The notes beneath the pieces were generated by a model. That model made no database searches. It was not told the DNA's origin and worked only from the letters and a program-made list of their open reading frames with translations. Of a stretch of 64,000 nt of DNA, positions 9,335 through 18,511 are shown in pieces; the stretch's first letter is position 1; each line of letters starts with the position of its first letter. Position numbers and translations under genes: made by a program. Source of the DNA: UBA11574 sp963752565. Lineage in GTDB: Bacteria > Desulfobacterota > Desulfobacteria > Desulfobacterales > UBA11574. The stretch is from positions 186,001 to 250,000 of the forward strand of contig CAVVZC010000006.1 in assembly GCA_963752565.1 (NCBI GenBank), written 5' to 3'.

Positions 9335-9946
9335 TTATTTCTGTGGAAGCAGATTGTTTTTTTGTAAATCTTTAATCACATCGTCAATGAATTGATTGGT
9401 TGAGTCTGGATAAAATGCTTCTGAATGTCCGGACCATATGAGTTTTTCTGTTTTAACATCGTAAAGATCCGTTACCAAGCGCACGGTGGTATCCGTTCTG
9501 GAATAACCCGTATTTGGGATATAGCCATGAGCTCGACCATGGTTGCCGTATTGGCCTCCTGACAGTCGCACGGGACGGGTGTAAGATTCTTTTTCTTCCT
9601 TTCCGACCAAACGCGTAATAATCACTGCATCGTTGTTAAATTTTTTCACGGCTTTCAATATTTCGTCTTTTTTCAATTCCAAACCTTTAGGAATAGAAAT
9701 GGCATTCCCAATCGATATGGCCTCAACCCCTGCAGCTCGTAACTATGTAGCAAACTTGTCTTCAAACCACAGCCGAACCTCTTCTTTCTCTTTATAGGTT
9801 ACCCCAATTACGAGAATGTTCGATACAAGCTTTCCCCGGTACGTTATATCCACCCATGTACGGGCTAGCTTGGTGCCCGCACAGGCAATGATCAGAACAA
9901 CAGAAAGCATTACATAAAAAAACCATTTAATGGTGGTTTGCCTCAT
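9335..9946 (-). pseudogene. Lipoprotein gene interrupted by an in-frame TAG
   Basis: ATG 9946 has AGGAG at proper spacing, and the N-terminus has a lipobox (LSVVLIIACAG). The frame reads TWVDITYRGKLVSNILVIGV to DKFAT, then TAG at 9743-9745. It then continues in the same frame as LRAAGVEAISIGNAI to the stop at 9335, 203 codons in all. In similar DUF4136-like lipoproteins the broken position would be Glu in an (E)LRAAG context, so one base change (GAG to TAG) explains it. The downstream half (VRLVTDLYDVKTEKLIWSG) is well preserved. Function unknown. Alternatives are a base-call error or read-through. Confidence 0.7.
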
Positions 9947-10035
9947 TGATTTTCTCCTAAATGTAAAGAGTCCGGGCCCAGAGGACCCGGCTTTGATATA
10001 ACCCCTGGAAGGGGCTGTTTGCATAAAGCCGTACA

Positions 10036-10142
10036 AGTTAAAAGTGCCTAAAGTTATGGAGTCGCTTTGCTCCGCTGGTTTTATATAATTGACAGAATTC
10101 CTTAACTTTAGCTCACTTTAAACTTTAGTTCACTTTAAACTC
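10036..10142. repeat. Dispersed inverted repeat (family IV), copy 1
   Basis: The left arm AGTTAAAAGTGCCTAAAGTTA (10036 on; 21 nt, described in two parts as AGTTAAAAGTG and CCTAAAGTTA) pairs imperfectly with TTCCTTAACTTTAGCTCAC (10098 on). The right arm is partly duplicated at 10125-10142. Related copies lie at 49486-49530 and 59873-59960. Apart from this repeat, the 10143-10421 gap holds nothing recognised. Confidence 0.6.
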
Positions 10143-10421
10143 TTGCAGCGATTCTTTTTGCAGAGCCGGAGAACTCTGACCTGCCCAGAGGACCAGGTTT
10201 TCAAGGACTAAATAAAAGGATAGATATTAATGTATAAGCGATTTGGCAGTGCGAAAACAACTCGGGGAATTACGTATTTTGACCAGAAAAATTACTAGTT
10301 TTTTTTCAAAAAAATACTGGTTCATCTTTGATATAAATAGAAGCTGGTTGTTGGCGTGTAAAAAAAGGTTCTCCGGTTTTTAACTTGATACATCGTAAGA
10401 TAAACTGTAAATTTTACGACC

Positions 10422-10625
10422 ATGAGCGAAAATATACATAAATATCGGTTTTTGCAAAGCGTACTTCCGGACCCAGGCCAACAGCAACTGGTGCTTCTGA
10501 CCGGTGATCGGCAGACCGGGAAAACGACGCTTGTAAAACGGCTCTGCCCACAACTGCGCTATTCGGCCATAAGAAAAAACGGATACAGTAAATCCCACGG
10601 GCGTAAGCACGTGGGATTCTACTAA
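10422..10625 (+). pseudogene. Truncated AAA ATPase (DUF4143-type), N-terminal fragment
   Basis: From ATG 10422 the first 48 residues read KYRFLQSVLPDPGQQQLVLL then TGDRQTGKTTLVKRLCPQLRY, with a Walker A motif (G-x4-GKTT). They match the start of the DUF4143 family of AAA ATPases (normally about 370-400 residues). Homology stops after LRYS and the frame ends in unrelated residues running through a hairpin. So this is a remnant; the Walker B, sensor and DUF4143 parts are absent. Next to it are a palindromic element and a toxin-antitoxin pair, consistent with insertion and deletion in an accessory spot. Confidence 0.7.
10591..10618. repeat. Hairpin AATCCCACG/CGTGGGATT at the ATPase break point
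   Basis: A 9-bp perfect stem (10591-10599 and 10610-10618) with a 10-nt loop lies just where homology of the ATPase fragment ends. There is no T-run. It resembles the subterminal hairpins of IS200/IS605-type elements, but no transposase is present, so this is a suggestion only. Confidence 0.35.
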
Positions 10626-10640
10626 GTTAAGGGCTCACGA

Positions 10641-10787
10641 TATAGCCCGTTTCAAAAAAGTTCAATTTTGTTCAAGGTCAAGGAAGACGAAAATTTTAAC
10701 CACAGAAATACTTTGAGTATTTCGAGGATTAAAATTTGAGTCTGACACAGAGATTGGGCAAAAGGGGGCATTTTGAAACGGGCTATA
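10641..10787. repeat. Short palindrome-ended element (family I), copy A
   Basis: Perfect 17-bp terminal inverted repeats TATAGCCCGTTTCAAAA (10641-10657) and TTTTGAAACGGGCTATA (10771-10787) enclose 113 bp. The core contains GTTCAAGGTCAAG, TTTTAACCAC, TTCGAGGATTAAAATTTGAG and GAGATTGGGCAAAA. The same core words in the same order occur at 47698-47863, but with quite different ends. It encodes no protein. Its right end overlaps the 3' end of mazF and supplies that gene's stop codon. Confidence 0.75.
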
Positions 10788-11124
10788 GTGATAAACTTAG
10801 TTTGATGGCTCTATCGACTTCATCCATTTTTTCTTCGCTCAGGTGGCCGAGTCTTTTTTCCAGCCTTTCTTTAGAGATAGTTAGTATCTGGCTTGTTTTA
10901 ATGCTTGAAGCGCGCTCAAGACCACCTTCAGGAGGCCTGACCCCGACGTTCATCGGATAACTTCTTACAGTGCTTGATATAGCAGCAATAATCGTTGTGG
11001 GTGCCTTTTCATTACCAATATCATTTTGGACAATGAGGGCGGGTCGCCTGCCCGCCTGTTCACTTCCTCTGGCCGGATTCCAATTAACGATCCATATTTC
11101 GCCTCGTCTGGGAAAATTTTTCAT
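10783..11124 (-). CDS. mazF: MazF/PemK-family mRNA interferase toxin
   Basis: 113 residues with the family signature at the N-terminus: RRGEIWIVNWNPARGSEQAG, then RPALIVQNDIGN and a hydrophobic TTIIAAISST strand. The family cuts RNA and is held inactive by its antitoxin. The start overlaps the antitoxin stop by 4 bp (ATGA), so translation is coupled. Length is normal. The last codons run into repeat copy A, whose terminal TATAG provides the stop. Hence the final few residues may differ from relatives. Confidence 0.92.
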   Translation of the reverse strand: MKNFPRRGEIWIVNWNPARGSEQAGRRPALIVQNDIGNEKAPTTIIAAISSTVRSYPMNVGVRPPEGGLERASSIKTSQILTISKERLEKRLGHLSEEKMDEVDRAIKLSLSL

Positions 11125-11354
11125 TTTAAAATCTCCCTTTGGGCGTCAAAGGTTAACTCTGCAGTTGCCTTGTCTTCTTCAGCCATTTCTTCATAACCTT
11201 TTGCCATTAAAGCTTCGGTTTCTTTTTTGAGCCACAACCTAAAAGCCTCCTGGGCAAGTTGGCTTTTTGCTACCTGGTAAGTTTTTGATGCCTCCTCGAT
11301 AGCTGCATAAATGTCTTTGTCGATGGTTAGACTAACCTTTCTTTTAGTTCCCAT
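11121..11354 (-). CDS. Ribbon-helix-helix antitoxin of the MazF pair
   Basis: 77 residues from ATG 11354, which has AAGGAGG upstream; the longer frame to 11441 lacks a start site. The N-terminal KRKVSLTIDKDIYAAIEEAS is the beta-strand/helix of a CopG/RHH DNA-binding domain, followed by a second helix. The C-terminal acidic half (EEMAEEDKATAELTFDAQRE) would wrap around the toxin. As in other pairs it probably represses its own promoter just upstream (inference). Confidence 0.88.
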   Translation of the reverse strand: MGTKRKVSLTIDKDIYAAIEEASKTYQVAKSQLAQEAFRLWLKKETEALMAKGYEEMAEEDKATAELTFDAQREILK

Positions 11355-11633
11355 TTTATGCCTCCTTTTTTCCATATACAAAGTACGACTATATATCCTA
11401 TTGATTGTCGTGTCAAGGAGTGTTTGATTTTTGCCCAACAAACCAGGTGCTTGGTACCCGGTTGCAGGCTCAACGATAAAGCACTGACGTACTTTGAATG
11501 CAGTTTTCCGGGTGAAAGGTCTCTTGATGAGAAATGCGGGACAGGCTGCAGAAAGGCAAAAGTCTATATCCCTCTTCGAGGGAGTCCATTTAGCTATTAA
11601 ACCTAACGGAGAAGCGACGTGAACGTTCGATAA

Positions 11634-12383
11634 CTATACTATCGGCCTCTTTGGCTTTCTTTTCTCGCTGAAAGCGGGATGGTTATTTCTCGGTTTCATC
11701 TGGAAACCGAGAAAACAATAGATCCAATCGATCTTGTTAATCCTGATCGTGACGATGCCATGCTTTAGGGCATATCCCACCAATTCGGCACTGGTTTTAA
11801 TATTCAGTTCTTCCATCATTCTATATTTGTGAAATTCTACCGTCCTGGGAGAAATGCAAAGAATATCGGCAATCTCTTTGGCCGAATGTCCCTCTGCCAA
11901 AAGCTTCAGCACTTCCTTCTGCCGGAAGGTCAGTTTGTCAATACCTCCCTCCTGAAGATGGGCTCCTTCTTTGTAAGATTGTATGAGTTCACCGGCAATC
12001 ATTGAGGAAACATAGGTTCGTCCTTTGATAGCATCATGAATTGCAGTTAGCAACTCGGAAGACGCTGAATGGTTTAAAACATAACCGGATGCGCCGACCT
12101 CAAATGCCCGTGCAGCATAGGTTACATCCGGATACATGGTCAAAAACACCACTTTGATGTCTGCATTGATCACTTTGATCTGATGTACTGCTTAAATTCC
12201 GTTGAGGAGCAGCATGAAAATGTCTACCACAATCACATCCGGCTGTAATTTTTCTGCCAGGCGCAGGAGCGTACGCCCGTCTCCAGCCGTGCCAACCAGC
12301 TCAAATTCAGGTTCCAGAAAGCTGCGCAAACCTTCTAAGACAATCTTGTGATCGTCAGCCAGTAATACGCGTGTCCGTTTCAC
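11634..12383 (-). pseudogene. NarL/FixJ-type response regulator interrupted by an in-frame TAA
   Basis: GTG 12383 starts RVLLADDHKIVLEGLRSFL, with the phosphoacceptor Asp in DVIVVDIF. The frame hits TAA at 12192-12194 after LLLNGI, then continues in frame as AVHQIKVINADIKVVFLTMY. After the receiver domain comes a LuxR-type HTH (LTFRQKEVLKLLAEGHSAKEIADIL, quoted in parts; ISPRTVEFHKYRMM). In relatives the broken position is usually Glu (NGIEAV), so one change GAA to TAA explains it. A 29-residue C-terminal tail after HGIVTI is unusual and includes a 12-bp hairpin (11686-11714). No partner kinase is adjacent. Confidence 0.85.
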
Positions 12384-12739
12384 AATTGTTTCACCAACGG
12401 AATTGATGATAAATCCGAGTTAAATGTTTTGGTTCTTCTCCAATTTAGTTGGTTTAAATTGATCCTATGATTAAATAAGTTTTATGAATCAAATATGCTA
12501 TATATTTACGATTTGATTTGATTTTTTGAAAGAAACGTATGGAATCTATCCAGGTTGGGGATACAGGTTGAAATATCCGGAAAAACGCGACCATTTGATG
12601 TTTTTTTCGATTCTTCGGGTCGGTGAACCTTGCAAGAATATTGAAATCACAATGATTTAAATATCACGTGATACGCTTTACATGCCCTAAGAGTCAAAAA
12701 ATGATTTTTCAGGATAACGGGGAAGTTTTTTCTTTACTC
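12384..12739. other. Intergenic, nothing recognised
   Basis: AT-rich sequence upstream of the response-regulator remnant. It probably holds that gene's promoter. No clear hairpin, repeat or frame was seen. Confidence 0.4.
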
Positions 12740-12931
12740 TTAGTTCCAAAGATATATTGTGGTCCGGCTTTCAGTCTGCAAACTTTTGATTGAGATTACC
12801 TCGCGAATTTCGGACTTGTCTGGACTACACCCGGTTAGGGTTAGTACTATAAATAGCAATAGTAAAAACCATTTCTTATTTTGAAAACTGGGAGCGTATC
12901 TTCTTTCATCGTTTTCCCTTTGATTTCTCAC
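12740..12931 (-). CDS. Possible small lipoprotein (63 aa)
   Basis: The frame from GTG 12931 has a basic N-terminus, a hydrophobic run (WFLLLLFIVLTLTGC) ending in a lipobox, and a short mature part (SPDKSEIREVISIKSL). That is the layout of a bacterial lipoprotein. No good ribosome site precedes the GTG, and the mature part is only about 30 residues, so it may be the front of a decayed gene. No family recognised. Confidence 0.4.
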   Translation of the reverse strand: MRNQRENDERRYAPSFQNKKWFLLLLFIVLTLTGCSPDKSEIREVISIKSLQTESRTTIYLWN

Positions 12932-13039
12932 GCAAATCGTTCGGTCATCAGTGTCGATATTTTATATTGTAAAAAAGTGAAGAGGATAAGCTGAGAAAAG
13001 AATAGTTTGTTCAAAAATAAATCGTGATAGAATCTGTTA

Positions 13040-13705
13040 TCACTTATTCTCAGGATGGCTTAAGTACTTGCCCACCAGCATGGCAATGAGAATCGTCAAA
13101 TAAAGCTGGCCGGAGATGGCAATAATAATGGTTAAGGACTTGGCAAAAGCTGAAACCGGTGTAACATCACCATATCCTAAGGTGGTCAGCGTAACAAAAC
13201 TAAAATACAGATAATCGTGAAACCCTGCGGCAGTATCGCCTGCAAAGTTGATGGCTCCGGTATCCACATTAAAAAATAATTTTTGCAAAAGTTGTGTCAT
13301 CGCCAAAAGCACCGCCCCCAATACGCCGATGAGCAGATAACCGTTAATGGAATTGATGATAATGGTCAACGTCACCTGTTGACTTCTGGCAATATGCCGG
13401 ATCATAAACACGGCAATAAACAAGTTGAAGCAGAAAAAGGACAAAAAAGCCACAAGTCCCAAAGCATCGTTGACAAAAAAAGTTTACAGCCAGGTTAAAA
13501 TGATGGTAATGATTCCGGGAACGATTAAAATTCTACGGGTTTTTTTTGCAAAATCGAGTGAATACGTACCAGAGAGAATGATGGCCGTGAAAATGATGTC
13601 TCTTATGAGTAATCGCTGAGTCGATAAAGAGGCATAGAAAAAAATCATGAAGAGTAAGCAAATCAGAAGAATGATATTATTTTTGGTCAGCTGATTTTGT
13701 TTCAT
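13040..13705 (-). pseudogene. Two-pore-type (Ion_trans_2) potassium channel gene interrupted by an in-frame TAA
   Basis: 221 codons from ATG 13705. The N-terminal part has about three membrane helices (IILLICLLFMIFFYA; RILIVPGIITIILTW). TAA at 13484-13486 falls after TWL, and the same frame resumes TFFVNDALGLVAFLSFFCFN. The C-terminal half has the pore helix and selectivity filter TLTTLGYGD, then the last helix. A K+-selective pore is therefore clear. Both halves look well conserved, so the stop is recent, an error or read through. This is the third nearby gene with a single in-frame stop. Confidence 0.8.
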
Positions 13706-13781
13706 ATGATTACCGGGATTAACCGTAAAGGTGGCGCAAATATTCTCTGGAGTTTCTCCTAAAAATAGTTTGATGCAGGTA

Positions 13782-15380
13782 TTACCATTCCGGCGCTCGC
13801 CACCTCAGTCTGTCTTCATCGTCCGGTGGTGTTTCCGGTTTTGTGGGAGTCAGCAAATTCCCCCAGTTTGTCCGTTGTTGCATCTCCTTTCGGGTTTCCT
13901 CAGGAACAAAATCTCTTCCTTCACGAATCTGCCAGCCCCCCCCAAGGGCTTTAAACACGGCAATAAAATTCAGGACAACAGATCCTTTGGTTTGGGTCAA
14001 AAGGTCCTGCTCTTGAGTTTGAAATCGTTGCGTATCCAACACCCGCTGATAGTCTACCAGCCCTTCCCGGTACTGAATCATGGAAAGATCCACCGAACGC
14101 GTGGCTGCTTGCACGCTTTCTGATAAAAATTTTACCTCATCCTGTGACCGCAAAAAGGCCACCATGGCGTCTTCTGTTTCTTGAGCCGCTTTGAGCACTG
14201 TATTCTGGTAATTGACAACCAGTTGCTGAAATCGGGCATCCTGAACACGAACACGGTTTTTGATGCGGCCGTAGTTCAAAATGTTCCAGCTAAAACCAGC
14301 TCCGCCGAAAAAACTGATGCTGTCGGAATTCCAGAGATCGCCAAATGAGCTGCCGCCGGGAAAACCTGCTGCCGTTACAGCTGCATCACTCGCCCGCAAC
14401 CCGATGGAGCCGAAAAGTGAAAAATGTGGGTAAAGCTCTGCCTTAGCAACGCCGATCAGGGCACTTTGGGCGGCGAGCTGACGTTCTGAAAGGCGGATAT
14501 CCGGACGCCGACGCAGCAACTCCGACGGAACCCCCACGCTTACCTCAGCAGGCACTGCGGGAATGGGCTTCGGTGCTTCTAATATATCCTTGAGTTCTCC
14601 GGGGAGCATCCCAAGCAAAATAGCAAGCCCGTTCTTGCTTTGGCGAAGCCCTGTTTGTATCCGGGGGATCGTGGCCTGAGTGTCTCGCAGAAGCGCTCTG
14701 GCCTGTTGCACATCCAGTTCGGTGACATCTCCTTCTTTGAAACGAGTTTCGGCGATTTGAAGGGACTGTTCCTGAATCTTTACGTTCTCTCTAGCAATGG
14801 CCAGACGTACCTCTTGTGTACGAATAAAGATATACGTACGGGCCACCTCGGCAGTGAGAGTGACCATGAGGTCATCATAGCGTGCGATTGAAGCTTCAAG
14901 ATTTCCCATGTCTGACTCAACGGCACGGCGGAATTTACCCCAGAAGTCCAGTTCCCATGCAGCGTCAAAGCCCAAATCCATATTGCCATAATGAAAGTCG
15001 GCGCCAGGCTGAGAATTCGCCTCGTTTTTGCTCACATCTGTATAGGTGTAACTTCCCCCAACAGATTGCGATTGGGGATAGAGGTCTCCGATAGCGATCC
15101 CTAACTGGGCACGGGCTTCCAGAATCCTGATTCCCGCGATTCTAAGGGAAAGGTTTTGCTGAGAAGCCATGTCGACCAGCGTATCGAGAACCGGGTCGTT
15201 AAAGACCGTCCACCACTGGCCAAAATCCGCCGGCTCACTCTTGATGAGAGGATCCTTTTCCTCAAGCCATTTCTGAGGTTCCGGTGCTTCGGGCCTGATA
15301 TAATCCGGCCCCACTGCGCATCCGGTAAGCAGCAGGGCAAAACTTAAAACCAATCCAAAGATGAGACAGCACGTTTTCAT
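13782..15380 (-). CDS. RND efflux outer-membrane channel lipoprotein (NodT/OprM family)
   Basis: 532 residues from ATG 15380 (AAGGAA upstream; a start at 15410 is less likely). A lipobox (LLLTGC) precedes AVGPDYIRPEAPEP, the usual start of OprM-type factors. Two TolC repeats follow, with LDVQQARALLRDTQATIP and VPSELLRRRPDIR (about residues 310-322), typical of the family. It forms the trimeric exit duct of a tripartite pump. It is last in the operon adaptor-pump-channel, 44 bp after the pump gene. The C-terminus is extended and proline-rich. Confidence 0.95.
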   Translation of the reverse strand: MKTCCLIFGLVLSFALLLTGCAVGPDYIRPEAPEPQKWLEEKDPLIKSEPADFGQWWTVFNDPVLDTLVDMASQQNLSLRIAGIRILEARAQLGIAIGDLYPQSQSVGGSYTYTDVSKNEANSQPGADFHYGNMDLGFDAAWELDFWGKFRRAVESDMGNLEASIARYDDLMVTLTAEVARTYIFIRTQEVRLAIARENVKIQEQSLQIAETRFKEGDVTELDVQQARALLRDTQATIPRIQTGLRQSKNGLAILLGMLPGELKDILEAPKPIPAVPAEVSVGVPSELLRRRPDIRLSERQLAAQSALIGVAKAELYPHFSLFGSIGLRASDAAVTAAGFPGGSSFGDLWNSDSISFFGGAGFSWNILNYGRIKNRVRVQDARFQQLVVNYQNTVLKAAQETEDAMVAFLRSQDEVKFLSESVQAATRSVDLSMIQYREGLVDYQRVLDTQRFQTQEQDLLTQTKGSVVLNFIAVFKALGGGWQIREGRDFVPEETRKEMQQRTNWGNLLTPTKPETPPDDEDRLRWRAPEW

Positions 15381-15424
15381 TTTAGCGTTCCTTTTTTTCT
15401 CGTGCAACATTCAGGTATTACCAA

Positions 15425-18400
15425 TTACCTATCCGGTGCTTTAATACGGAAAAACAGGGTATAAAGCGTCGGAACGTAGTTAAGCGTAAATAAACTGCCG
15501 ATGCCCAGACCGAAAAACATGATGGATGCCATGCCGTAAAAGAGCGGATCATGATTGATGATCAGCGGCGAGAATCCAAGCATGGTTGTTGAAACCGAAA
15601 GCAGGATCGGTCTGAATCGACTGACGGCCGAATTGACAACCGCATCATAGGGTGTCTGCCCGTCGCGCCGGTTCTCCTCAATTTTATCGATCATCACGAT
15701 ACCGTTGTTCACAATGGATCCGGCCAATGCCAAAAGCCCGAGCATGACCATAAAACCGAAATCAGCCTGCATCGCCAGCAGGCCGACCACTGCCCCGACA
15801 ATGACCAGCGGCATGGTCAGGATAATGATGGCGGCCCGCCGGATGGAGTTAAACTGCCAGACCAGCAAAAACACAATGCCGCCAAAACACGGCAGCATCC
15901 ATTTTAGCAGGTTCTTCATGGCTCTGGCCGAGTCTTCCAGTTCGCCCCCCACCTCCCAGTAGTATTTTTTCGGAAAATTCATTCCGTCCAAGGTCGGCTT
16001 GATGCCAGCGAAGATCTCGGAAGCTTTCAGCACCTGGTTTTTGGCGCTGACGGTGATGGTGCGCTCCTGATTGTAGCGCATGATACGGTTCAACTCACCG
16101 ACGACGTACACATCGGCAACCTGGTTGAGCGGCACGCTGTCGCCGGATGACGAACGGATGCCGAGCGTGGACAGGCTGTCAGGGGAATCCCTTTCAGCCA
16201 AGACGCCGCGGCCGACGATGGGGATCTGAACATTGCCCTGGTAGTAATCGGTGGCCGTCGCACCGTCGACAAAAAACGCCAGGGAATCAGCTACATTCTT
16301 CGATGTCACCCCGGCGCGGCGGGCGCGGGCCTGATCGACATCCGCCCTGGCCGTAAACACCCGGTTGTTCCAATCCTGCTTAATATCCACGGTGCCGGGG
16401 ATTTTCCGGAGCGCGGCCATCAACTGCTCTGTCTGCTCCTTTAGCACCCCCGTATCGGGACCGCTGAGCCGGACTTGCATCAGGCCGGTTTCTGTGCCAC
16501 CAAGCCACATGGACTTAACCCTGCCGCGCGCATTGGGGAAATTATCCAGAATGTATTGACTGGTACGCGCGACCAGTTCGGGTACCTCTTTGTCTGTCTG
16601 AGTGTTGACGATTAAAAATGCGAGAAACGGATCCGGGTCCATCGGCGATAGTGATAGGAAAAACCGCGGCCCGCCGTTTCCCACATAGGCAATTGTTCCG
16701 GTGATTTCCGGGTTTTTTTGTTTATCCTGCAGCCAGGCGCTGAGTTTTCTCACGGTCCGGTCGGTTTCCTCGATGCGCGTTCCGGAGGGAAGGTCGAGAT
16801 AAATCAAATACTGGTTTCTGTCTCCGCTCGGGAAAAAGGCCTGCGGTATAAACGTTGCCGCATAGATTGCAGCAGCAAACGCACCGCCCGTAACGGCCAG
16901 CACCAGAAGCCGATAGCGCAGGGAAAATTCCAGGATTCGGCGATAGAACCTATAGAATTTTCCCTGGTACGGATCGCTCGCCTGTTGTTTATCACCGCCG
17001 GTGGCCGGTTTTGGCTTCAAAAACCAGTAGCACATGCTGGTGGAGGAAAACATGGAAAAAAACCACGACCCCATGAGCAGAATAATCATCACCGAACCCA
17101 GCGAGGAGGTGTAATCACCCGTTGAACCAATTTGAAGCAGAATCGGCCCGAAGGCGAAAACAGTCGTCAGCGTACTGGTCAGCAGGGGGAGCGCTAAAGA
17201 GTTGCCGGTTTTTAAAACGGCTTCCTTGCGAGCCATTCCCGTTTCCATATTTACTTTAATGTCATCGGATACCACAATGGCGTTATCCACGAACATACCC
17301 AATGCAATAATCATGGTGGCCAGTGACATGCGTTCCATATCAATGCCCAGCGCGTACATGGTCAAAATACCGAAAAGCATGACCAGAGGAATGAACGAGC
17401 CGACAATCAAACCGGTTCTAAGCCCCAGCAGCAGCATGACCACCACCAGGACGATGGCCACACTTTCGATCACATTGACCACCATGCCGCTCACGGCTTT
17501 TTTAATGAGTTCGGGCTGGTAGGTGGCAAAATCGAGCGTGTAGCCCCACGGCAGAGACTGCTCTATCTCCTGAACTTCTTGCTTCAACCGCCCGCCGAAC
17601 TCGACCGCATCGACCCCTCTGAGGATAAAGACACTTAAAACAATGGACTGATGGCCATTGTAGTAAGCCGGGTTGTTGATCGGCTCCACGTAAGCTTTTC
17701 TGATGGTTGCGATGTCACGCAGCGGAATCGTGGCCTGGGTACCGGAAATCGGAATGAGCACCTCTTCGATCTCCTCGATGGACGTGAACCGGCCCTGGGT
17801 CTCCACGATGACTTCCACATCGTTGACGTTTATCCTGCCGCCGGGCAAGAGAATGTTCTGCTCGCGCAAACTTTTACCGATATCTGCGGGATCGATGCCC
17901 AGTTGCGCAATCTTGGCGCTGGACACCTCGAGATAGATTCGCTCATCCTGCACACCGGTCAGATCGACCTTCAGGATCCCCTTCAGCATGTTGAGGCGCT
18001 CTCTGACTTGACGGGCGGTTTCATGCATTTCCGCCATGGAAAATCCATCGGCCCAAAGCGCGATGGTGGCCACCGACGTATCACCGAAGGTATCGTTGAC
18101 CATCGGACCGATGGTGCCTTCCGGCAGATCGGGTTTGACATCATCCATCCGGTTGCGCAGCAGTTTCCACGTCGCCGGAAGTTGTTCGGCGGGCACTTCG
18201 TCTTTGATGGTCACATGGATCAGGCATTCGCCGACTTTGGATGTGGAATCCTTAATCTTATCTACCTCGCCCATGCTCCGGATTTTCTCTTCGATGGGCC
18301 GGGTAATCAGGCGTTCGACCTGCTCCACCGGCATGCCGGGGTATTTTGCCGCTACCACCGCTTCGCGAATCGTAATGAAGGGGTCTTCCAGTTTCGGAAG

Positions 18401-18496
18401 GTCCATAAACGCATAGATACCGCCGACAATGATCAAAAATATGGTCATGATGACGGTTCGCGAATTATTCAGTGCAAATCCGGTGATTCCTTTCAT
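15425..18496 (-). CDS. RND-family efflux pump, inner-membrane subunit
   Basis: 1023 residues, full length for the AcrB/HAE-type family. The first helix (SRTVIMTIFLIIVGGIYAF) is followed by the porter loop (KYPGMPVEQVERLITRPIEE). Helix 4 has GMFVDNAIVVSDDIK with the Asp needed for proton coupling. The second half repeats the layout (GSIVNNGIVMIDKIEENR). ATG 18496 has AAGGAA in front. It exports drugs, solvents or similar using the proton gradient; the substrate cannot be told. No frameshift is seen over 3 kb. Sits between its adaptor and channel genes. Confidence 0.95.
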   Translation of the reverse strand: MKGITGFALNNSRTVIMTIFLIIVGGIYAFMDLPKLEDPFITIREAVVAAKYPGMPVEQVERLITRPIEEKIRSMGEVDKIKDSTSKVGECLIHVTIKDEVPAEQLPATWKLLRNRMDDVKPDLPEGTIGPMVNDTFGDTSVATIALWADGFSMAEMHETARQVRERLNMLKGILKVDLTGVQDERIYLEVSSAKIAQLGIDPADIGKSLREQNILLPGGRINVNDVEVIVETQGRFTSIEEIEEVLIPISGTQATIPLRDIATIRKAYVEPINNPAYYNGHQSIVLSVFILRGVDAVEFGGRLKQEVQEIEQSLPWGYTLDFATYQPELIKKAVSGMVVNVIESVAIVLVVVMLLLGLRTGLIVGSFIPLVMLFGILTMYALGIDMERMSLATMIIALGMFVDNAIVVSDDIKVNMETGMARKEAVLKTGNSLALPLLTSTLTTVFAFGPILLQIGSTGDYTSSLGSVMIILLMGSWFFSMFSSTSMCYWFLKPKPATGGDKQQASDPYQGKFYRFYRRILEFSLRYRLLVLAVTGGAFAAAIYAATFIPQAFFPSGDRNQYLIYLDLPSGTRIEETDRTVRKLSAWLQDKQKNPEITGTIAYVGNGGPRFFLSLSPMDPDPFLAFLIVNTQTDKEVPELVARTSQYILDNFPNARGRVKSMWLGGTETGLMQVRLSGPDTGVLKEQTEQLMAALRKIPGTVDIKQDWNNRVFTARADVDQARARRAGVTSKNVADSLAFFVDGATATDYYQGNVQIPIVGRGVLAERDSPDSLSTLGIRSSSGDSVPLNQVADVYVVGELNRIMRYNQERTITVSAKNQVLKASEIFAGIKPTLDGMNFPKKYYWEVGGELEDSARAMKNLLKWMLPCFGGIVFLLVWQFNSIRRAAIIILTMPLVIVGAVVGLLAMQADFGFMVMLGLLALAGSIVNNGIVMIDKIEENRRDGQTPYDAVVNSAVSRFRPILLSVSTTMLGFSPLIINHDPLFYGMASIMFFGLGIGSLFTLNYVPTLYTLFFRIKAPDR

Positions 18497-18511
18497 TTTC
18501 AGTTCCTTCCC

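Noticed and set aside
9743..9745. In-frame TAG read as pyrrolysine
   Set aside because: Pyrrolysine occurs mainly in methylamine methyltransferases, and the neighbouring genes are broken by TAA. No pylT or pylS is in the window.
11403..11600. Plus-strand frame with four cysteines (GCRLND..CSFPGER..CGTGC)
   Set aside because: It is suggestive but has no start codon or ribosome site after the antitoxin promoter region and no recognised family. It may be a gene remnant.
11686..11714. 12-bp hairpin as terminator of the response regulator
   Set aside because: No T-run on either strand and it lies inside the reading frame's tail.
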